A stretch of 64,000 bases of DNA from Palleronia pelagia. GTDB lineage: Bacteria; Pseudomonadota; Alphaproteobacteria; Rhodobacterales; Rhodobacteraceae. This document shows, piece by piece, positions 1-8,574 of the stretch. The stretch covers positions 310,001-374,000 of the forward strand of contig NZ_FOCM01000004.1 of NCBI RefSeq assembly GCF_900110115.1, given 5' to 3'. Made by a program: the position numbers and the translations under genes. The notes under the pieces are model-generated. The model was not told the DNA's origin, did not search any database, and saw nothing but the letters and a program-made list of their open reading frames with translations. How positions within the stretch are numbered: the stretch's first letter is position 1; the number at the start of each line of letters is the position of its first letter.

Positions 1-1
1 C

Positions 2-1888
2 ATGGTGGTTCAGTCGTCGTCGCAGCACCCGACCGAGATCCAGCACAAGGTGGCCGAGGCGCTGGGTCTGCCCATGGCCGCCGTGCGCTGCGAGGTGCGG
101 CGCATGGGCGGCGGTTTCGGTGGCAAGGAAAGCCAGGGCAACGCGCTCGCCGTGGCCGCGGCCGTGGTCGCCGCCGTCACCGGGCGGCCCTGCAAGATGC
201 GTTACGACCGCGACGACGATATGATCATCACCGGCAAGCGCCACGACTTCCGCATCGATTACGACGTGGGCTTCGACGATGATGGCGCGATCGACGGGCT
301 GGACTTCACGCAATACGCGCGCTGCGGCTGGGCACAGGACCTGTCGCTGCCGGTGGCCGACCGGGCCATGCTGCACGCCGACAACGCCTATCACCTGCGC
401 GACGTGACCATCACGTCGCACCGGCTGAAGACCAACACCCAGAGCGCAACTGCCTTCCGGGGCTTCGGCGGGCCGCAGGGCATGCTCGGGATCGAGCGGG
501 TGATGGATCACATCGCCCATCACCTGGGGATCGACGCGCTGCGGGTCCGTCGGGCGAACTACTACGCCGACGTGCCGGTCGAGGGCGCAGGACCGGGGGG
601 CCAGCCCCCCGGACCCCCCGGAGGTATTTCGGGAAAGATGAAGCCGGGGGACAGCGCGTTGGCGGGCGAGATGCCGATCCGCGGCGATGGCGATGCGGCC
701 AGCCGGGGTGCGGACGTGGAAATGACGGCGCCGGTGGCGGGCCGCGCGGCGCCGGGCGACCAGACGACGCCCTATCACATGCCGGTCACCGACTTCATCC
801 TGGGCCGCATGACCGAGCGGCTGGTGGACGAGGCCGATTACCACGCGCGCCGCGCGGCGGTGGCCGAATGGAACGCGGCCAACGACGTCCGGAAGAAGGG
901 GATCGCGTTCACCCCCGTGAAATTCGGGATCTCGTTCACGTTGACGCACCTGAACCAGGCCGGCGCGCTCGTGCATGTCTACCAGGACGGCTCGGTCCAC
1001 CTGAACCATGGCGGCACCGAGATGGGACAGGGGCTTTACCAGAAAGTGGCTCAGGTCGCGGCCGACCGGTTCGGGATCGCGCTATACCAGGTGAAGATCA
1101 CCGCGACGGATACCGGGAAGGTGCCCAATACATCGGCCACCGCCGCCTCGTCGGGCGCCGACCTGAACGGGATGGCGGTGAAGGTGGCCTGCGACACGAT
1201 CCGCGACCGGATTGCGGGATTTCTGGCGGAATTGCACCAGTGTTCGGCCGCGTCCGTCGTCTTCGAGGATGGATTTGTGCAAGTCGGCGCCGAACGGCTG
1301 CCCTTTGCCAAGGCGGTCCAGCTGGCCTACCAGGGCCGCGTCAGCCTGTCGGCCACGGGGTTCTACAAGACGCCCGATATCGAATGGGACCGCATCCGCG
1401 GGCGCGGGCGGCCCTTCTACTATTTCGCCCATGGCGCGGCGGTGGCCGAGGTGGTCATCGACACCCGCACGGGCGAGAACCGCATCCTGCGCGTCGACAT
1501 CCTGCATGACGCGGGGCGGTCCCTGAACCCGGCCATCGACTTGGGCCAGATCGAGGGCGGCTTCGTGCAGGGGGCCGGGTGGCTGACCACCGAGGAACTG
1601 GTCTGGGACGATCACGGCCGGCTGCGCACCCACGCGCCCGCCACCTACAAGATCCCCGCCGCCTCGGACCGGCCCGAGATCTTCAACGTCGCACTGTGGG
1701 ACGGCGCCAATGCCGCGCCGACGATCTATCGCTCGAAAGCCGTGGGCGAGCCGCCCTTCATGCTGGGCATCGCGCCGTTCCTCGCGCTGTCGGACGCCGT
1801 GGCGGCGTGCGGGCCGCACTACCCCGCGCTGGACGCGCCGGCGACGGCCGAGCGCGTGCTGGCCGCCGTTCGGAGGGCCCGCGGATGA
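2..1888 (+). CDS. xdhB: Xanthine dehydrogenase molybdenum-binding subunit, 5' truncated
   Basis: This is the large Mo-cofactor subunit of a bacterial xanthine dehydrogenase, which oxidises hypoxanthine and xanthine to urate in the cytoplasm. The true start lies before the window; 628 residues are visible. Mo-pterin contacts MGGGFGGKE (about residues 35-43) and TAFRGFGGPQ (150-159) are present. So are GTEMGQGLYQ and, near the end, GEPPFML, whose Glu matches the catalytic base of the family. Residues about 191-253 form a Gly/Pro-rich low-complexity insert with no family counterpart that I know of; it coincides with a copy of an intergenic repeat (593-643). The frame stays open through it and the residues on both sides remain conserved, so the gene is probably functional. 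It overlaps xdhC by ATGA, so the two are probably translationally coupled. Confidence 0.95.
   Translation: MVVQSSSQHPTEIQHKVAEALGLPMAAVRCEVRRMGGGFGGKESQGNALAVAAAVVAAVTGRPCKMRYDRDDDMIITGKRHDFRIDYDVGFDDDGAIDGLDFTQYARCGWAQDLSLPVADRAMLHADNAYHLRDVTITSHRLKTNTQSATAFRGFGGPQGMLGIERVMDHIAHHLGIDALRVRRANYYADVPVEGAGPGGQPPGPPGGISGKMKPGDSALAGEMPIRGDGDAASRGADVEMTAPVAGRAAPGDQTTPYHMPVTDFILGRMTERLVDEADYHARRAAVAEWNAANDVRKKGIAFTPVKFGISFTLTHLNQAGALVHVYQDGSVHLNHGGTEMGQGLYQKVAQVAADRFGIALYQVKITATDTGKVPNTSATAASSGADLNGMAVKVACDTIRDRIAGFLAELHQCSAASVVFEDGFVQVGAERLPFAKAVQLAYQGRVSLSATGFYKTPDIEWDRIRGRGRPFYYFAHGAAVAEVVIDTRTGENRILRVDILHDAGRSLNPAIDLGQIEGGFVQGAGWLTTEELVWDDHGRLRTHAPATYKIPAASDRPEIFNVALWDGANAAPTIYRSKAVGEPPFMLGIAPFLALSDAVAACGPHYPALDAPATAERVLAAVRRARG
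593..643 (+). repeat. Intergenic repeat copy lying in frame inside xdhB
   Basis: A perfect 8-bp GC stem (593-600 with 605-612, loop CCAG) is followed by CCCCCCGGAGGTATTT and GGAAAGATGAAG. The same order of hairpin, GAGGTATTT core and AAGATGAAG tail occurs at 22650-22709, at 25231-25288 (reverse strand) and, degenerately, at 27178-27229, all between genes. Here it is translated as part of a Gly/Pro-rich loop of XdhB. There is no stop codon in this frame. Confidence 0.85.
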
Positions 1889-2646
1889 GCGCCGTCTGGG
1901 TCGAGGTCCTGCGCGCCCGGGGCTCGGCGCCGCGCGACGCGGGCACCGCCATGCGCGTGACCGAGACCGGGGCCGACGGCACGATCGGCGGCGGCACGCT
2001 GGAGCACCGCGCCATCGCCATCGCGCGCGACATGCTGCGCGACGGCACCGACACCGCGACGCGCAGCTTCCCGCTGGGCCCAGGGTTGGGGCAATGCTGC
2101 GGCGGGGCCGTCACGCTGGGATTCGGCCGCGCGCCGCGGCCCGTGGACCCGGTGCCGGTCTTCGCCGAGCGCGCCGCGCCCGCCGCCGGGGCGCCCGCGC
2201 TGTGGATCTGGGGCGCGGGACACGTGGGCCGCGCGGTGGTGGCCGCCCTGCCCCCGGCGGCCTTCGACGTCACGTGGATCGACGCGGACCGGTCCCGCTT
2301 CCCCGATCCGGCACCGCGCCATGTCGACGTGGTTCCGGCGGCGGACATGCCGCGGCTGGCGGTTCGCGCCCCGCGATCGGCGCGGCACCTTGTCTTCACC
2401 TACAGCCACGACATCGACCTCGCGCTCTGCGCCGCGCTGCTGCGGCATGGGGCAGCGGGGATCGGGCTGATCGGGTCGGACACCAAGTGGGCCCGCTTCT
2501 CGAAACGACTGCGCGCCATGGGGCTTGACCCCGGCGCGATCACCTGCCCGATTGGGGACAAATCTCTGGGAAAGGCGCCCATGGACATCGCCCGAGGCAC
2601 CGTCGAGGCATTGCTGGCACACTCCGACATCCGGGCCGCGTCGTGA
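1885..2646 (+). CDS. xdhC: Xanthine dehydrogenase accessory protein XdhC
   Basis: XdhC-family proteins bind molybdenum cofactor, help its sulfuration and insert it into XdhB; they are not part of the final enzyme. The ATG overlaps the xdhB stop (ATGA), giving 253 residues, normal for the shorter XdhC forms. Visible features are the N-terminal XdhC/CoxI domain with GTIGGGTLEHRA, the Cys-containing GQCCGGAV segment, and a C-terminal Rossmann-like domain starting at LWIWGAGHVGRA (about residue 106). It overlaps the next gene by four bases (GTGA), tying XDH maturation to the transporter operon downstream. Confidence 0.93.
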   Translation: MSAVWVEVLRARGSAPRDAGTAMRVTETGADGTIGGGTLEHRAIAIARDMLRDGTDTATRSFPLGPGLGQCCGGAVTLGFGRAPRPVDPVPVFAERAAPAAGAPALWIWGAGHVGRAVVAALPPAAFDVTWIDADRSRFPDPAPRHVDVVPAADMPRLAVRAPRSARHLVFTYSHDIDLALCAALLRHGAAGIGLIGSDTKWARFSKRLRAMGLDPGAITCPIGDKSLGKAPMDIARGTVEALLAHSDIRAAS

Positions 2647-4157
2647 CCGCGCCGCTGTTGTCGATACAGGGGCTGACCAAGGCCTATCCCGGCGTGGTCG
2701 CCAACGACGACGTGTCCTTCGAGATCGGCAAGGGGCAGATCCACGCCCTGCTGGGCGAGAACGGCGCGGGCAAGTCGACGCTGGTGAAGATGATCTACGG
2801 TCTCGTCACGCCCGACTCGGGCCGGATGGAGATCGCGGGACAGCCGCACGCGCCGGCCACCCCGCTGCAGGCCCGAGATGCGGGCGTCGCCATGGTGTTC
2901 CAGCATTTCAGCCTGTTCGACGCGCTGGACGTGGCCGAGAACATCGCGCTGGGCATGACCGACCCGCCGCCCATGCGCGACCTGGCCGCCCGCATCCGCG
3001 AGGTGAGCCATGCCTACGGCCTGCCGCTGGACCCCGACCGGATCGTGGGCGACCTGAGCGCGGGCGAGCGGCAGCGGGTCGAGATCGTGCGCTGCCTGCT
3101 GCAGGATCCGCGCCTTCTGATCATGGACGAGCCCACGTCCGTCCTGACCCCGCAGGAGGTCGAGATCCTGTTCGCCACCCTGCGCAAGCTGGCGGCCGAG
3201 GGCACCGCGATCCTTTATATCAGCCACAAGCTGGAAGAGATCCGCAGCCTGTGCGACGCCGCCACGATCCTTCGCCTGGGCAAGGTGGTGGGCCGCTGCG
3301 ACCCGCGCGAGACCTCGGCGCGCGAGCTGGCCGAGCAGATGGTGGGCAGCACACTGTCCAGCCCCGCGCGCCCCGAACACACCCCGGGCGACACGCTGCT
3401 GACGGTCGAGAACCTGAGCCTGCCGCCCGCCCATGCCTTCGGCACACCGTTGCGCGACATCCAGATCACGCTGGCGCGCGGCGAGGTTCTGGGCATCGGC
3501 GGGGTCGCGGGAAACGGGCAGGATGAACTGCTGGCCGCGCTGTCGGGCGAACGACTGAGCCCGCGCGGCACCGTGACGCTGGACGGCAGCGACCTGTCGC
3601 GCGCGGGTCCCGAGGCGCGGCGCAAGGCCGGCCTTTTGTCGGCGCCCGAGGAGCGGCTGGGCCACGCGGCGGCGCCCGACATGAGCCTGACGGAAAACGC
3701 GCTGCTGACCGGGCACGGCCGCAAGGGCCTGACCGGGCGCGGCTTCATCGACTGGCGCGGGGCGGCGGGCTTCGCGCGCGACATCATCGCCGCCTTCGAC
3801 GTGCGCACCCCCGGCGAAGGCACCGCGGCGCGGGCACTGTCGGGCGGCAACCTGCAGAAATTCGTCATCGGGCGCGAGGTGCTGCAAGGCCCCACCGTGC
3901 TGGTCGTGAACCAGCCCACCTGGGGGGTCGACGCCGCCGCCGCCGCCGCGATCCGGCAGGCGCTGCTGGACCTGGCCGAGGCGGGCGCGGGCGTCATCGT
4001 CATCAGCCAGGACCTGGACGAGCTGATGGAAATCTCGGACCGGTTCGCGGCCCTGAACGAGGGACGGCTGAGCGCGCCTGTCCCCGCCGCGACGCTGGAC
4101 GTGAAGCGGATCGGCCTGATGCTGGGCGGGGCCCACGACATGGAGGCCGCGGAATGA
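2643..4157 (+). CDS. ABC transporter ATPase, duplicated nucleotide-binding domains (BMP/nucleoside importer)
   Basis: This is a fused double ATPase (504 residues) of the RbsA/YufO class that energises import by the two permeases downstream. The first domain has Walker A GENGAGKST and signature LSAGERQR. The second has a degenerate Walker A (GVAGNGQDE, no Lys) but a good signature (LSGGNLQK), as is usual in this class. The start is GTG, overlapping the xdhC stop; the end overlaps the permease gene by ATGA. With a BMP-type binding protein and xanthine dehydrogenase in the same run of genes, purine nucleosides or purine bases are the likely cargo. The substrate is inferred from context. Confidence 0.9.
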   Translation: MTAPLLSIQGLTKAYPGVVANDDVSFEIGKGQIHALLGENGAGKSTLVKMIYGLVTPDSGRMEIAGQPHAPATPLQARDAGVAMVFQHFSLFDALDVAENIALGMTDPPPMRDLAARIREVSHAYGLPLDPDRIVGDLSAGERQRVEIVRCLLQDPRLLIMDEPTSVLTPQEVEILFATLRKLAAEGTAILYISHKLEEIRSLCDAATILRLGKVVGRCDPRETSARELAEQMVGSTLSSPARPEHTPGDTLLTVENLSLPPAHAFGTPLRDIQITLARGEVLGIGGVAGNGQDELLAALSGERLSPRGTVTLDGSDLSRAGPEARRKAGLLSAPEERLGHAAAPDMSLTENALLTGHGRKGLTGRGFIDWRGAAGFARDIIAAFDVRTPGEGTAARALSGGNLQKFVIGREVLQGPTVLVVNQPTWGVDAAAAAAIRQALLDLAEAGAGVIVISQDLDELMEISDRFAALNEGRLSAPVPAATLDVKRIGLMLGGAHDMEAAE

Positions 4158-5242
4158 TCAGCCTGGAAAAACGCCCCACCCCGTCGCGGGCCTGGACCTA
4201 TGCCACGCCGTTCCTGGCGGTGGCGCTGACCGTGATCGCGGGCGGGCTGATGTTCGCCGCGCTGGGCAAGGACCCGGTCGCGGCCATCCGCACGATTTTC
4301 TACGACGCGCTGTTCGATCCGCAATTCGCGGCCTATTCGCGCCCGCAACTTCTGGTGAAGGCCGGGCCGCTGATCCTGATCGCCACCGGCCTCGCGCTGG
4401 GGTTCCGCGCTGGGGTCTGGAATATCGGGGCCGAGGGGCAATACATCATCGGCGCGCTGACGGGTGCGGCGGTGGGGCTGGCGCTCTATCCCGCCGACAC
4501 GCGGATGATCTTCCCGCTGATGGTCATCGTGGGCGCGCTGGGCGGCTGGGCCTGGGCGATGATCCCGGCGATCCTGAAGACGCGGTTCAACACCAACGAG
4601 ATCCTCGTGTCGCTTCTGCTGGTCTACGTGGCCGAGAACCTGCTGGCCTCGATGGCGGTGGGGCGGCTCAGGAATCCCGAGGGCGGCGGCTTTCCGGGCT
4701 CGCGCAACCTGAGCCAGTGGGACTCGGCCGCGAACCCCGAGCTGATCGCCGATACCGGCATGCACTGGGGCGTGGTCGCGGCCTTCATCGCGGTGATCTT
4801 CGCCTACATCCTGCTGAACCGGCACCTGACCGGGTTCCACATCCGGCTGGCGGGACAGGCGCCGCGCGCGGCGCGCTTCGCCGGGGTCGAGCCGACACGG
4901 CTGGTGGTGCTGTGCCTTGGCATCTCGGGCGCGCTGGCGGGGCTTGCCGGGATCTTCGAGGTGACGGGACCGGCGGGACAGATCAGCATCGATTTCAACG
5001 TGGGCTACGGGTTCACCGCGATCATCGTGGCCTTCCTGGGCCGGCTGCACCCCATCGGGATCGCGCTGGCGGGGCTTCTGATGGCGCTGACCTATATCGG
5101 CGGCGAGCTCGCGTCCTTCATGCTGGGCATTCCGGCGGCGGCGATCCAGGCCTTCCAGGGGATGCTGCTGTTCTTCCTGCTGGCCGTCGACGTGCTGACC
5201 AACTACCGCGTGCGGCTGGGCCGTCGCGAGGCGTCGGCATGA
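4154..5242 (+). CDS. ABC transporter permease (BMP/nucleoside type), first subunit
   Basis: An inner-membrane permease of 362 residues in the BPD_transp_2 (YufP/RbsC-like) family. It has many hydrophobic helices and the conserved cytoplasmic coupling segment around NIGAEGQYIIGA (about residue 92) and FNTNEILVSLLL. Typical YufP proteins are about 350-360 residues. The ATG overlaps the ATPase stop, and the end overlaps the next small gene by ATGA. Its partner permease is 5558-6490, so the transmembrane domain is a heterodimer. Confidence 0.9.
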   Translation: MISLEKRPTPSRAWTYATPFLAVALTVIAGGLMFAALGKDPVAAIRTIFYDALFDPQFAAYSRPQLLVKAGPLILIATGLALGFRAGVWNIGAEGQYIIGALTGAAVGLALYPADTRMIFPLMVIVGALGGWAWAMIPAILKTRFNTNEILVSLLLVYVAENLLASMAVGRLRNPEGGGFPGSRNLSQWDSAANPELIADTGMHWGVVAAFIAVIFAYILLNRHLTGFHIRLAGQAPRAARFAGVEPTRLVVLCLGISGALAGLAGIFEVTGPAGQISIDFNVGYGFTAIIVAFLGRLHPIGIALAGLLMALTYIGGELASFMLGIPAAAIQAFQGMLLFFLLAVDVLTNYRVRLGRREASA

Positions 5243-5532
5243 GCGCGAACGCCCGCACCGCCGTGGCGATCCTGGCCGCCGTCGCCTTCGTCGTGTCCAT
5301 GTTCCTGGGCGCGCTGACCACGCCCATGGTGCCGGCGGCGCTGACCGGCCTCGCGTCCAGCATCCGGGCCGGCGACGCGCAATCCATCGCGATCCTGGGA
5401 GTGATGCTGGCGGCCATCGCGGTGGCGCTTTTGCAGGTCCGCCGGGGCTGGGCGCAGGTCGTTCTGGCCGTGATCGCCGGGCTGGCGCTCGGCTCGCTGG
5501 CGCCGCCGGTGATGGCAGGCAGCGCCCCATGA
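5239..5532 (+). CDS. Small three-helix membrane protein between the two permease genes
   Basis: A 97-residue hydrophobic protein starts at an ATG overlapping the stop of the upstream permease and ends 25 bases before the second permease. Three probable membrane helices lie at about residues 7-27, 44-62 and 66-90, with short polar links. I recognise no family. The strict coupling and same-strand position argue that it is really expressed and may be an accessory or stabilising subunit of the transporter; that role is inference. The sequence is low in complexity (Ala, Val, Leu), so chance coding cannot be excluded by eye. Confidence 0.6.
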   Translation: MSANARTAVAILAAVAFVVSMFLGALTTPMVPAALTGLASSIRAGDAQSIAILGVMLAAIAVALLQVRRGWAQVVLAVIAGLALGSLAPPVMAGSAP

Positions 5533-5557
5533 CCGCCCATACCCAACGGAGCACGCC

Positions 5558-6490
5558 ATGGACCTGAGTGCCATTTCCCCCACCCTGCTGGTCGCGTCGC
5601 TGATGGTGGCAGCCACCCCGATCCTGCTGGCCGCCCTGGGGGAGCTGGTGGTCGAGAAATCCGGCGTGCTGAACCTGGGCGTCGAGGGCATGATGATCAC
5701 CGGCGCCATCTGCGGCTTCGCCGTGGCGGTGGAGACCGGGAACCCCGTGGTGGGCTTCTTCGCCGCCGCGCTGGGCGGGGCGCTGTTGTCGATGATCTTC
5801 GGCGTGCTGACGCAGTTCTTCCTGTCGAACCAGGTGGCGACCGGCCTGGCGCTGACGCTGTTCGGGCTGGGGCTTTCATCGCTTCTGGGACAGGGCTACG
5901 TGGGCATCAAGCCGCCGTCGACGCCGCGGCTGAACCTGGGACCGCTCAGCGACCTGCCCTTCGTCGGGCGCGTCGTCTTCGGCCACGACTGGGTCGTGTA
6001 TCTCAGCCTGATCCTGTGCGTGGCGATCTGGTACTTCCTGCGGCGCACCCGCGCGGGACTGAAGCTGCGCGCCGTGGGCGAAAGCCACGACGCCGCCCAC
6101 GCCATGGGGCTGAAGGTGCGCGCGATCCGGCTGGCCGCCATCGCCTTCGGCGGCGCCATGGCGGGGCTGGGCGGTGCCTATCTGAGCCTCGTGCGCGTGC
6201 CGCAGTGGACCGAGGGCATGACGGCGGGCGCGGGCTGGATCGCGCTGGCCATCGTGGTCTTCGCCAGCTGGCGCGCGGGCCGCGTGCTGGTCGGCGCCTA
6301 CCTGTTCGGCGGCGTCACCGTGTTGCAGCTGAACCTGCAGGCTGCCGGTGTCGCGCTCCCGGTCGAGTACCTGTCGATGTCGCCCTACCTCATCACCATC
6401 GCGGTGCTGGTGGTCATGTCGGCGCGGGGAACGCGGCGCAGCCTGGGCGCGCCTGCGGACCTGGGCAAACAGTTCCACGCCGTCCACTGA
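5558..6490 (+). CDS. ABC transporter permease (BMP/nucleoside type), second subunit
   Basis: The second permease (310 residues, YufQ-like) of the purine/nucleoside-type importer. It contains the coupling region LGELVVEKSGVLNLGVEGMM (about residues 27-46), which matches the NLGVEGMM hallmark of this permease class, and eight or so hydrophobic segments. ATG 5558 follows 25 bases after the small membrane protein gene. The binding-protein gene is the next one downstream, after about 140 bases. Confidence 0.9.
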   Translation: MDLSAISPTLLVASLMVAATPILLAALGELVVEKSGVLNLGVEGMMITGAICGFAVAVETGNPVVGFFAAALGGALLSMIFGVLTQFFLSNQVATGLALTLFGLGLSSLLGQGYVGIKPPSTPRLNLGPLSDLPFVGRVVFGHDWVVYLSLILCVAIWYFLRRTRAGLKLRAVGESHDAAHAMGLKVRAIRLAAIAFGGAMAGLGGAYLSLVRVPQWTEGMTAGAGWIALAIVVFASWRAGRVLVGAYLFGGVTVLQLNLQAAGVALPVEYLSMSPYLITIAVLVVMSARGTRRSLGAPADLGKQFHAVH

Positions 6491-6493
6491 TCC

Positions 6494-6510
6494 CGCCGCT
6501 TCGCGCGGCG
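6494..6510. other. Short GC hairpin between permease and binding-protein genes
   Basis: CGCCGC (6494-6499) pairs with GCGGCG (6505-6510) around a TTCGC loop, three bases after the permease stop. No T-tract follows directly. It could attenuate transcription or stabilise the end of the upstream mRNA, which would allow separate expression of the binding protein. The rest of 6511-6630 shows nothing clear beyond GGGAGAACGAC, a ribosome site for the next gene. Confidence 0.3.
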
Positions 6511-6630
6511 CGTAATTTCGCGCCATCTGCGCAGCAATCGGGCGCGAACGCCCCGGTTTCCCCGGCGGATGACTTGCCTCGGCCCCCGGTCTTTATCAAA
6601 GTGCCCTGAAAAAGCATCAGGGAGAACGAC

Positions 6631-7719
6631 ATGCTTCGCAGAACACTTCTGGGCGCCGCCGCCACCGCGCTGGTGATGACGACGGGCGCCTTCGCGCAGG
6701 ACGACAAGACGAAGGTCGGCTTTGTCTACGTGGGCCCCGTCGGCGATGGCGGCTGGACATACGAGCACGAGCAGGGCCGCCTGGCCGTGGTCGAGGAATA
6801 CGGCGACCAGGTCGAAACCGTGTTCCAGGAAAGCGTGCCGGAAGGCGCCGACGCCGAGCGCGTGATGACCCAGATGGCCCTGTCGGGCGCGGACCTGATC
6901 TTCACCACCTCCTTCGGCTACATGGACCCGACCATGAACGTGGCCGAGAAGTTCCCGGACGTTAAGTTCGAGCACGCGACCGGCTACAAGACGGCCGAGA
7001 ACGTCGCCAACTACTCGGCCCGCTTCTACGAGGGCCGCGCGGTGCAAGGCTATATCGCCGGCAACATGACCGAGACCAACAAGATCGGCTACATCGCGTC
7101 CTTCCCGATCCCCGAGGTCATCCGCGGGATCAACGCGGCCTACCTGGCGGCGAAGAAGGTGAACCCAGAGGTCGAGTTCAACATCGTCTGGGCCTTCACC
7201 TGGTTCGACCCCGCCAAGGAAGCCGATGCCGCCAAGGCGCTGATCGAACAGGGCGCCGACGTGATCCTGCAGCACACCGACTCGACCGCGCCGCAGGCCG
7301 CCGCCGCCGAGGCCAGCACCGATGGCACCCAGATCATCACCTTCGGCCAGGCCTCGGACATGAGCGAATACGCCCCGCTCCCGCGCGTGAGCTCGATCAT
7401 CGACAACTGGGCGCCCTACTACATCGAGCGCGTGGGCGCGGTCATGGACGGCACCTGGGAAAGCCAGTCGGTCTGGCACGGCATCGCCGAGGGCATGGTC
7501 GGGATCGGCGAGATCTCGGACGCGGTGCCGGAAGACGTGAAGGCCGGCGCGCTTGAGATCCGCGACGCCATCGCCGCGGGCGAGATGCATCCCTTCACCG
7601 GCCCGATCAACCGGCAGGACGGCTCGGTCTGGCTGGAAGAGGGCGAGACGGCCGATGACGGCACCCTGCTGGGCATGGATTTCTACGTCGAGGGCCTGAC
7701 CGGCGAGATCCCGAACTGA
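6631..7719 (+). CDS. BMP-family ABC transporter substrate-binding protein
   Basis: A periplasmic binding protein (362 residues) of the basic membrane protein/PnrA-like family, which bind purine nucleosides or related ligands. The signal peptide has a hydrophobic core and a likely cut after AFA (about residue 22). The body shows GDGGWTYEHEQG and later FTTSFGYMDP, typical of the family. GGGAG at 6620-6624 precedes the ATG. It ends at a strong terminator. Its genes follow xdhBC, which suggests the ligand is a purine that xanthine dehydrogenase then oxidises; that link is inference. Confidence 0.92.
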   Translation: MLRRTLLGAAATALVMTTGAFAQDDKTKVGFVYVGPVGDGGWTYEHEQGRLAVVEEYGDQVETVFQESVPEGADAERVMTQMALSGADLIFTTSFGYMDPTMNVAEKFPDVKFEHATGYKTAENVANYSARFYEGRAVQGYIAGNMTETNKIGYIASFPIPEVIRGINAAYLAAKKVNPEVEFNIVWAFTWFDPAKEADAAKALIEQGADVILQHTDSTAPQAAAAEASTDGTQIITFGQASDMSEYAPLPRVSSIIDNWAPYYIERVGAVMDGTWESQSVWHGIAEGMVGIGEISDAVPEDVKAGALEIRDAIAAGEMHPFTGPINRQDGSVWLEEGETADDGTLLGMDFYVEGLTGEIPN

Positions 7720-7746
7720 TCCACCGCCCCCGCGCGACGGATCCGA

Positions 7747-7775
7747 CCCCGCCCCTTACCCGGGCGGGGTTTTTC
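7747..7775. terminator. Rho-independent terminator closing the xdh/BMP operon
   Basis: CCCCGCCC (7747-7754) pairs perfectly with GGGCGGGG (7762-7769) around a seven-base loop, and a run of five T follows on the plus strand. It lies 28 bases after the BMP gene. The stop codon of the convergent VWA gene (7756-7758) sits inside its left arm and loop, so it may also limit read-through from the other side, although the minus-strand side has no T-run. Confidence 0.88.
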
Positions 7776-8469
7776 TTTGCCCCGCGCCAGAGACGCCGTA
7801 GACCGGGCAGCCCAGCGTCAGCGACAGGGCGGAAACCAGGTCGTCCACGGTTTCGGCCGGCACGTACTGCCCGCCGGTGGTCTCGGCCAGGCACGACGCG
7901 GCGGTCTCGGCCCCCACGTTCACGCCCCGTCCCCAGTCGAAATGCTCGGCCCGGACCTTGAAGCCGATTACGTGCACGGTCAGGTCCACGCCCTCGTGGG
8001 CCAGGTGTGCCGCCAACTGGCAGGTGGCGCCGCCGCAAGTCTCCTTGCCGTCGGTCACCAGCACGACCGTGGCCGGGCGCCGCGTGTAGTCCAGCGCCTC
8101 GGCCGCCTCGGCCACGGCCCGGGTCAGGGGCGTCGGGCCGGCCGGGGCCAATTCGTCGATCACCGACAGGATTCGCGCGCCCGCGCCGGCGACGGGTGGG
8201 AAGTGGTGAGTGACGTTCTCGCAAGCGTCGCGCGCAGCGCCGGGGCCATAGACGGTCAGGCCCAGCCGGCGCAGACGCTCGATCCGCGGAATGATGCGGT
8301 GCAGGGCCTCGCGCGCCTCGAAGATCCGCGGCGTGTCGAGCCGGTTGAACCCCATCTCGGACATGGAGCCCGAGCCATCGAAGACGATGATCGCGTCTTC
8401 GGTGCAATCCTGCGAGGCTATGGCGGGTTGCACCGCCAGGACCATCGCCGCGAGGGCCACCCATTTCAT
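7756..8469 (-). CDS. Secreted von Willebrand factor type A domain protein
   Basis: A 237-residue protein with a signal peptide (likely cut after AIAS, about residue 19) and one VWA domain filling the rest. The metal-ion-dependent adhesion site is complete: DGSGS (about 31-35), a Thr in GPTPLT, and the Asp of VTDGKET. Such domains bind protein partners through a divalent metal. Six or more Cys in the mature part fit periplasmic disulfides. The gene is monocistronic and convergent with the BMP operon; its stop falls within that operon's terminator. Its partner and role are unknown. Confidence 0.85.
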   Translation of the reverse strand: MKWVALAAMVLAVQPAIASQDCTEDAIIVFDGSGSMSEMGFNRLDTPRIFEAREALHRIIPRIERLRRLGLTVYGPGAARDACENVTHHFPPVAGAGARILSVIDELAPAGPTPLTRAVAEAAEALDYTRRPATVVLVTDGKETCGGATCQLAAHLAHEGVDLTVHVIGFKVRAEHFDWGRGVNVGAETAASCLAETTGGQYVPAETVDDLVSALSLTLGCPVYGVSGAGQRKTPPG

Positions 8470-8574
8470 GTCCCGAGCGTGTCACCCCGCCATTGCCCTG
8501 TCCAGTTCGCAAAAAACGGCTGATGGGCGCGATCTCGGCTTTCCGTGGGCACGGGGCTTTGGCACTCTGCGGCC

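Noticed and set aside
593-643. Frameshift or sequencing artefact in xdhB
   Set aside because: The frame is open on both sides and conserved XDH motifs continue after the insert in the same frame, so no frameshift is needed.
3215-5554. 779-codon open frame on the minus strand opposite the nucleoside transporter
   Set aside because: Arg/Pro/Ala-rich shadow of the ATPase and permeases; no motifs.
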